Positions 59,429 to 64,000 of a stretch of 64,000 nt of DNA are shown here, one piece after another. Made by a program: the position numbers and the translations under genes. Under the pieces are notes generated by a model that was given only the letters and a program-made list of their open reading frames with translations, did no database searches and was not told the origin of the DNA. The DNA comes from JAHEME01 sp034435035 (GTDB lineage Bacteria > Chloroflexota > Anaerolineae > Aggregatilineales > UBA3940): positions 34,790 through 98,789 of the forward strand of contig DAOTXW010000089.1 in the NCBI GenBank assembly GCA_034435035.1. Direction: 5' to 3'. Each line of letters starts with the position of its first letter. Within the stretch, counting starts at the first letter, position 1.

Positions 59429-60208
59429 TCAAGGGATAGACAGCACGTTCTCGGCCACCGCCCTGATCGCGCGCGACCAAGGATGCTCAGGAAAGCGTAG
59501 TGAGAAAATATCTGAACTGGCGTTATCAACCATATCTTCAGTGAGCGGCATCACTCCGGCAACCTCAGCCTCATAGGTGGCCGATACCGTCTCGCGAATC
59601 TGATTGAAATCGTACTTCGAAAGCGCTTTGTTGACGACCAACCGGAGATGGGGCACGTCCAGGCTGCGGGCGATATCCACTGTCACCGCTGTTCCCTGGA
59701 AGTCCTGCTGATCGGGGCGGAGAATGATGATCAACACATCGGAGATAGCCACTGAGAGCAGCGTCTCGTCGTTGATCCCGGGGTGCGTATCAATGAAGAG
59801 ATAGTCCAGCTGAAGCTGCCTGCGCAGCGTCTGCAGCCCGCGATTCAGGAGATTTACATCATATCCCTCCCTCAACACGCGGCTGATCTCACTCCCTTTG
59901 ATGCTTGAAGGAAACAGCCATAGAGCCCTGTTTTTGAGCTGACTGAGCCCGGGTCGATCGCCAGCGTGGTCGCCGATAAAGTAGGCAACATCCTCGATCT
60001 GACACTCACCGTGCAGGAAGTCATTCAGAGTGTGCCCCATCGACCGCTCATCCAGGCCGAAAAGCACGTGGATACCGGGGGAGGCAATATCTGTATCCAC
60101 CACACCGACCCGTTTGCCTGCGAGGGCTAACTGGCAAGACAGGTTGGCAGTCGTGTTCGATTTTCCCGTGCCACCACGGAATGAGTGGATCGAGACAATT
60201 TTGCCCAT
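59429..60208 (-). CDS. MinD/ParA-family ATPase with altered P-loop
   Basis: 259-residue deviant-Walker ATPase. The P-loop reads S-F-R11-G-G-T-G-K16-S, so the usual signature lysine (KGGxGKS/T) is an arginine. It has a Walker A' VVDTDIASPGIHVLFGL and a switch II LFIDTHPGINDETLL. MinD and ParA proteins dimerise on ATP and position partners on DNA or membrane; a C-terminal amphipathic helix is not obvious. Gene context (PrsW, cNMP-binding) suggests use in a signalling complex rather than division. No minC, minE or parB is in the window. Confidence 0.88.
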   Translation of the reverse strand: MGKIVSIHSFRGGTGKSNTTANLSCQLALAGKRVGVVDTDIASPGIHVLFGLDERSMGHTLNDFLHGECQIEDVAYFIGDHAGDRPGLSQLKNRALWLFPSSIKGSEISRVLREGYDVNLLNRGLQTLRRQLQLDYLFIDTHPGINDETLLSVAISDVLIIILRPDQQDFQGTAVTVDIARSLDVPHLRLVVNKALSKYDFNQIRETVSATYEAEVAGVMPLTEDMVDNASSDIFSLRFPEHPWSRAIRAVAENVLSIP

Positions 60209-60249
60209 TGCAGCACTGCTCCCATCATTCAGGCAGGCGAATCAATGCC

Positions 60250-61410
60250 TCAGTCTTGCTGTTCTTCCGCATCACGTTCTTGGCGGAGCTTCTGAGCAGC
60301 AGCCTTGAGATCGGCGAAGAAGTGGCTCCCGGTGACGGTCTCTACTTCTTCCCGCCGCTTGGTCTGGTCTATCTGGATCGTCAGTTGACGGATCTGCTGT
60401 TTGAGTTCTTCCTCGCGGCGGCTGATGCTTTCCACCATTCGTGCCCAGGCAGTCAGCATCTCGGTCGCACGTACTTCATCGGAAACCTCTTCTTCGATGA
60501 TTGCCGAGCGCGAGGACTGGATCAAGTTCATCACAAAGTCGTAGTCACCCTCAGCAATATGCCGGGCGAATTCAATCGCCTGTTCAATGTAGGTGGTCGA
60601 AAATCGCATCCGCGCTGTCAGCTTCTTGAGCATATGCTGTGCCATTTGCGGATACTGGGCCAGTACCTCCAGGAAGTCCTCGCGGCTGAGCTTGAGAACC
60701 AGGCCAGGGGTCAGAGCGATCGCACTGGCAGAGCGCGGCTGTTCATCGATCAGGGACATTTCCCCGATAGCCTCTGTCGGGCCGCACTGATTGAGAATTA
60801 GCTCCTCCCCGGCGGCGCCTACAGTGACGATCTTGAACCAGCCGCGATCGATAACGTACAGCGCATCTCCGGGGTCGCCTTTGCGAAACAGGACCTCTCC
60901 TTCATCGATGCTGTCGCCCTCTAACTGGCTGGCGATCTTTGCCAGCAGGGCATCGGGTAAACCCTGGAACAGGGGAAGACCCTTGAGCAGGTCCGTATAT
61001 CCGGCCCGCAGACCCGCAGCAACATCTCGCAGAGTTCCCTGTAGATCTTCAGGCAGAGCCGCCACGACGCGGCGAAAATCGGCGTGCGCCAGCCGCAGAT
61101 ACGACGCAGGCTCTGCCGCGATCACTGTCGCGGTACGAGCCGGCGCGTCAAAGAGTGACATTTCGCCGATGGCCTGACCGGGGCCACAGTCGCGAAGCAC
61201 CTTCTGCTGGCCCTGTTCATCGATCAGGACGACGCGCATCAGCCCATCACTGACAAGGTACATGTCACCGCCGGGATCGCCTTTGTGAAACAGGATGCCA
61301 CCTGCCTCTATGCGACCAGGCTCCATCATACTGGCTAACTGCTCCAGGGCACCGGCTGGCAGGCTGGCAAACAGTGGCAGCTTTGAGAGGGCAGAGACAA
61401 TATCCTGCAT
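60250..61410 (-). CDS. Double cyclic-nucleotide-binding domain protein with coiled coil
   Basis: 386-residue protein with two tandem cNMP-binding domains (about 8-125 and 138-255). Each has the phosphate-binding cassette: GEMSLFDAPARTATV and GEMSLIDEQPRSASA, with the Glu and Arg that bind cyclic nucleotide. A helical and coiled-coil region (about 270-380, rich in E, Q and R) ends in HFFADLKAAAQKLRQERD. There is no DNA-binding helix-turn-helix as in CRP and no catalytic domain, so it looks like a sensor-scaffold. ATG at 61410. It lies 31-44 bases from its operon neighbours. Confidence 0.88.
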   Translation of the reverse strand: MQDIVSALSKLPLFASLPAGALEQLASMMEPGRIEAGGILFHKGDPGGDMYLVSDGLMRVVLIDEQGQQKVLRDCGPGQAIGEMSLFDAPARTATVIAAEPASYLRLAHADFRRVVAALPEDLQGTLRDVAAGLRAGYTDLLKGLPLFQGLPDALLAKIASQLEGDSIDEGEVLFRKGDPGDALYVIDRGWFKIVTVGAAGEELILNQCGPTEAIGEMSLIDEQPRSASAIALTPGLVLKLSREDFLEVLAQYPQMAQHMLKKLTARMRFSTTYIEQAIEFARHIAEGDYDFVMNLIQSSRSAIIEEEVSDEVRATEMLTAWARMVESISRREEELKQQIRQLTIQIDQTKRREEVETVTGSHFFADLKAAAQKLRQERDAEEQQD

Positions 61411-61444
61411 CACCGGATCCGATCACTGGCGCGCTTGAGGTGTT

Positions 61445-62683
61445 TCACGGCGTCTCTTTACCTGAGCCCGGTCGTTTATGGGCAGCCGGCATCTGGCCGG
61501 TACGTTCGCCCACTGTGGCCCACAAGTTGGTCGTGACTCCGCTGGCTGAGCGCGCATCGACTTTTGCCTGAATACGGGCAGTCAGGAGATCGCCCCATAG
61601 AGGATCGGATGCCGGCGGGACGATGCTGCGAAGATACAGCATGCAGTAGGCGCCAACTTCACGGCGAGCCCTGTCCATTTCCACACGCATCCGGGCAATT
61701 TCGCCCTCAACGCCTCGCCGAAGGTCGCCTTCGGGCAACTGTCCCAGCCCTTTGCTCTTGAGGGCAATCAATGCCTGGCTCCGGAGAAACCGCTCGCACG
61801 CTGCAGCCTTCTCCGCTCCGAACTGTTCGGCAACAGGTGTCAGCAACTGCTGCAGGTCTCCAAGGCGATCCACCACTGCCGCCTCACCCCGGGTGATACG
61901 TTTCTCCGTCTCCATATGGGTGGCAATCCAGGCTTTGCCGCGGGCCACTCCATAGCGGATACCCATGTATATGATGCCAATCCCTATCAACCCGAAGGCC
62001 GCAGCATAGAGCAGCAGCAGGCCACTGCTGACCCTGGTAACCAGATTGTTGAAGCCGATATGGAAGGCCATGCCGAACAGCCAACCAACCAGCAGGAACC
62101 GCCCCCGGTGGGAAAATCTGTCAAAGCGTGCAAAACCCAGCGCATAACCCACCACTGCACTGGCCGTTGCATGCATCAGATTAGTGGAGAGCACACGGCC
62201 AATGGCCACATTCAGGCCGGAGCTCCCGTAACCGATCACATAGGTCCAGTTCTCGATGACAGCGAAGCCCATCCCGGCGGCAAAGCCATAAATTGCACCG
62301 TCAGCGGAGTAGGTGAACTGCGGGCGACTCACCAGATAGAGCAGGATCAGCGCCTTCAGAACCTCCTCAGTAATGGGAGCGGCTACCTGCACCCATTGCT
62401 CGAGAGTAAGGATATCGCCACCCAGCAGGATCTGGCTTGCACCAAAAGCCAGACCAAACGCCGCCACCCCCCAGGAGAAGCATAACAACACCGTCGTGAA
62501 TGCGCCTGCGCCGTATAGATCCACTGTGCGCATGGCTATCAACACGGCTGCCGGGACCAGGGTGGCTACTACCAGCGCGATAATAAGCATGGCAACATGA
62601 TACTTGAGAACAACTTGCAGAGCAATGAAGAAGGGAAACATCACGGCGACAGGAAACTCCCGTCGCCGTGATGTTTTCGCCAT
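61445..62683 (-). CDS. PrsW-like intramembrane metalloprotease with C-terminal soluble domain
   Basis: 412-residue membrane protein of the CPBP/PrsW group. The metal-binding residues are visible: E106-E107-x-x-K110 (ITEEVLK), E144 (VIENW), H171 (NLMHAT) and H208 (AFHIGFN), with about eight membrane helices up to residue 250. The C-terminal 165 residues are a soluble, helical, charged domain not present in Bacillus PrsW. PrsW cleaves anti-sigma factor RsiW; no sigma or anti-sigma gene is in view, so the target is unknown. The ATG is placed at 62683; a perfect 15-bp inverted repeat overlaps its first codons (62636-62676), and ATG 62641 is an alternative. Confidence 0.85.
   Translation of the reverse strand: MAKTSRRREFPVAVMFPFFIALQVVLKYHVAMLIIALVVATLVPAAVLIAMRTVDLYGAGAFTTVLLCFSWGVAAFGLAFGASQILLGGDILTLEQWVQVAAPITEEVLKALILLYLVSRPQFTYSADGAIYGFAAGMGFAVIENWTYVIGYGSSGLNVAIGRVLSTNLMHATASAVVGYALGFARFDRFSHRGRFLLVGWLFGMAFHIGFNNLVTRVSSGLLLLYAAAFGLIGIGIIYMGIRYGVARGKAWIATHMETEKRITRGEAAVVDRLGDLQQLLTPVAEQFGAEKAAACERFLRSQALIALKSKGLGQLPEGDLRRGVEGEIARMRVEMDRARREVGAYCMLYLRSIVPPASDPLWGDLLTARIQAKVDARSASGVTTNLWATVGERTGQMPAAHKRPGSGKETP
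62636..62676. repeat. 15-bp perfect inverted repeat over the 5' end of the PrsW gene
   Basis: AAACATCACGGCGAC at 62636-62650 pairs perfectly with its complement at 62662-62676 across an 11-base loop. On the minus strand it occupies codons 3-16 of the PrsW frame, followed by CCCTTCTTC. Stem ends are A- and T-rich, as in bidirectional intrinsic terminators. It could be an attenuator, an mRNA stability element or a ribosome-access switch for PrsW. Confidence 0.7.
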
Positions 62684-62697
62684 ATGCTGAAGGCAGT

Positions 62698-64000
62698 CTA
62701 GCGCCCGCGGCTACCAGGCTCCTTGGACGGCGACCACTCTGACCACTTATCCGTCGCCGGATCGATCGTCAGGTTCGTCTGATCTCCCCCCCTCCACGGC
62801 ACCTGGAGGATATTGGGGTTGCCATCGCGGGTCGACGTGAAGGAGATGCGGCTGCCACCGCAATCCCACGTCGGCGAGCTATCGGGCCCATTGAAGTCGG
62901 TAAGACGGTACTCTGTGCTCGTGGCGAGATCGTAGGTGAAGACATCCACATTTCCATCACGGGTTTCCTGATAGGCCAGCCGGTTGCCTTCCGGCGACCA
63001 CGCATGGTTGAGAGTGATACCGGGGCCGCTGGAGACTCTGGTCACACTGACACCCGTGGGATCCGTTATATACAGGTTCACTACCCCGGTGGCGTCCGAC
63101 AGGAAGGAAATCCACTTTCCGTTGGCAGACCACGCCGGCGAAGTCTCATTGTTGACACTCTGAGCTACCAGATACTCCTGGCCCGTGCTAATCTCCAGGA
63201 TGAGGATGTCGGCATTTCCGGTCCGATTGCTTTCAAAAACCAGCCACTTGCCATCAGGTGACCAGTAGGGGTTGATGTCGTCGCTGCTGGATGTTGTCAT
63301 CTGGCGTTCTTCGCCAGTCTGAGTATCCAGAATGAAGATATCCCATGACCCATTGCGGTCGCTCTGGTAGGCCACTGATCGGTTATCCGGCCCGAACATC
63401 GGGTTGATATTGTTGGACTGCGTATTGGTTAGCCGGCGCTGCTCCTCGCCCAGAGCATCAGTGAGGTACAACTCCAAGTTACCATCCCGATCGCTCTGGA
63501 AGACAACCCACCTATCGTCCGGCGAACGGCTCGGCCGCGAATCCTCAGCCGGGCTTCTGGACAGATTGATCAACTGGCCACCCTGGCCTTCGACTCCGTC
63601 CAGGCGATAGACTTCCAAGTTGCCGTCGCGGAAGGTATGGAACACGATCCACTGCGGGCAGGTCAGCGGGTTAGCCGGCGCCGGGGGCGCCACATCCAGC
63701 GTAAGTGGTGGAGCTGGCGGGCATGCTTCCCCCCCCGGAGTGCCGCATGCAGGCTGCGGGCATTCTGGCATACCCGGCTGTCCGCACTCGCCGCCGGTTG
63801 TCTGGCCGCCGCCGGTTGTCTGGCCGCCGCCGGTTGTCTGACCGCCGCCGGTTGTCTGGCCGCCGCCCTGATCCTGACCGCCGCCGGTCGTCTGGCCGCC
63901 GCCGGTCGTCTGGCCGCCGCCGGTCGTCTGGCCGCCGCCGGTCGTCTGGCCGCCGCCGGTCGTCTGGCCGCCGCCGGTCGTCTGGCCGCCGCCGGTCGTC
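62698..64000 (-). CDS. PD40 (TolB-like) beta-propeller protein, 5' end cut by window
   Basis: The C-terminal two thirds are a PD40/TolB-like propeller with about seven repeats of the form SPDDRWVVFQSDRDGNLELYL (for example YWSPDGKWLVFESNRTGNADILIL). It is preceded by a Cys/Pro/Gly-rich stretch (CGQPGMPECPQPACGTPGGEACPPAP) and by a Gly-rich tract of repeated QTTGGG encoded by an 18-base minisatellite that runs off the window. The start is therefore outside the window; the GTG and ATG near 63771 are internal. It is the first visible gene of the region 4 operon, 14 bases ahead of the PrsW gene. Probably an extracellular or surface binding protein. Confidence 0.85.
   Translation of the reverse strand, partial: TTGGGQTTGGGQTTGGGQTTGGGQTTGGGQTTGGGQTTGGGQDQGGGQTTGGGQTTGGGQTTGGGQTTGGECGQPGMPECPQPACGTPGGEACPPAPPLTLDVAPPAPANPLTCPQWIVFHTFRDGNLEVYRLDGVEGQGGQLINLSRSPAEDSRPSRSPDDRWVVFQSDRDGNLELYLTDALGEEQRRLTNTQSNNINPMFGPDNRSVAYQSDRNGSWDIFILDTQTGEERQMTTSSSDDINPYWSPDGKWLVFESNRTGNADILILEISTGQEYLVAQSVNNETSPAWSANGKWISFLSDATGVVNLYITDPTGVSVTRVSSGPGITLNHAWSPEGNRLAYQETRDGNVDVFTYDLATSTEYRLTDFNGPDSSPTWDCGGSRISFTSTRDGNPNILQVPWRGGDQTNLTIDPATDKWSEWSPSKEPGSRGR
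63790..64000. repeat. 18-base minisatellite encoding QTTGGG repeats
   Basis: About 12 tandem units of 18 bases (plus-strand unit gccgccgccggttgtctg). On the minus strand they read in frame as QTTGGG hexapeptides. Units 1-4 carry ggttgt, unit 5 is a variant (gccctgatcctg giving QDQ), and units 6-12 carry ggtcgt, so two sub-blocks flank the variant. The array continues past the window end. It lies inside a coding region; no spacer sequences, so it is not a CRISPR. Confidence 0.95.

Noticed and set aside
63790..64000. Tandem repeats first suspected to be a CRISPR array
   Set aside because: Units are contiguous with no spacers, are multiples of three and encode a regular hexapeptide in frame.
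1..64000. tRNA, rRNA, IS elements, prophage genes
   Set aside because: No cloverleaf-like sequence, transposase, integrase or long terminal repeats were seen in the gaps or coding regions.

Overview
The window reads as a piece of a bacterial chromosome, about 60 percent GC by eye, densely coded. It most likely comes from a Chloroflexota (Anaerolineae-like) bacterium. This assignment is inference from gene content: surface proteins with Thr/Pro-rich linkers, a lipoprotein PBP, several PD40 beta-propellers, an SCO1 lipoprotein, a bacterial translin homologue, a LexA gene with a Gram-positive-type SOS box, and a fused chlD-type chelatase gene. There is no outer-membrane export machinery, rRNA, tRNA, IS element or CRISPR array in view, and no gene-free stretch exceeds about 250 bases. 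REGION 1 (1-22,500) is mostly core housekeeping: a class A PBP, an SCO1 lipoprotein, a PAP phosphatase-like enzyme, a MATE/ANKH-like membrane protein, LexA with a clear promoter-operator, DNA polymerase I, a small glycogen-binding-type domain protein, a serine palmitoyltransferase-like enzyme, a ParB-like protein, inositol-3-phosphate synthase, a small zinc protein, RNase Z, SSB with translin, a lipoprotein class B PBP, and a chlD-type chelatase gene whose AAA+ and VWA halves are joined by an apparent -1 frameshift at A9. REGION 2 (22,500-53,450) is a cell-surface polysaccharide locus of about 30 kb, nearly all on the minus strand. It holds a sulfotransferase, about ten glycosyltransferases, three GT-C-like membrane proteins, two methyltransferases, a NodB-type deacetylase, a nucleotide-sugar dehydrogenase, an epimerase, an asparagine synthetase and a polyprenyl-phosphate sugar transferase. 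Many of these genes overlap by 4 bases (ATGA), so they are probably one long operon, starting at a good promoter (TTGCGG-N17-TATACT) before the sulfotransferase. The product is probably a sulfated, uronic-acid-containing glycan (inference), and the PAP phosphatase in region 1 would remove the sulfotransferase by-product. A plus-strand helicase with an internal HNH domain is inserted between the main operon and the initiating sugar transferase. REGION 3 (53,450-58,650) holds MutY with an intact Nudix box, a protein made of four tandem zinc modules, a lipoprotein metallophosphatase and an MsbA-like ABC exporter. REGION 4 (58,750-64,000) is a compact minus-strand operon: PD40 propeller with a minisatellite-encoded Gly-rich linker (cut by the window end), PrsW-like protease, double cyclic-nucleotide-binding protein, MinD-like ATPase, small zinc finger and a small winged-helix-like protein. 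It looks like an uncharacterised membrane-linked signalling module. The items most worth following up are the chlD frameshift, the region 4 operon, the four-fold zinc protein, the HNH-helicase and the translin-SSB pair.
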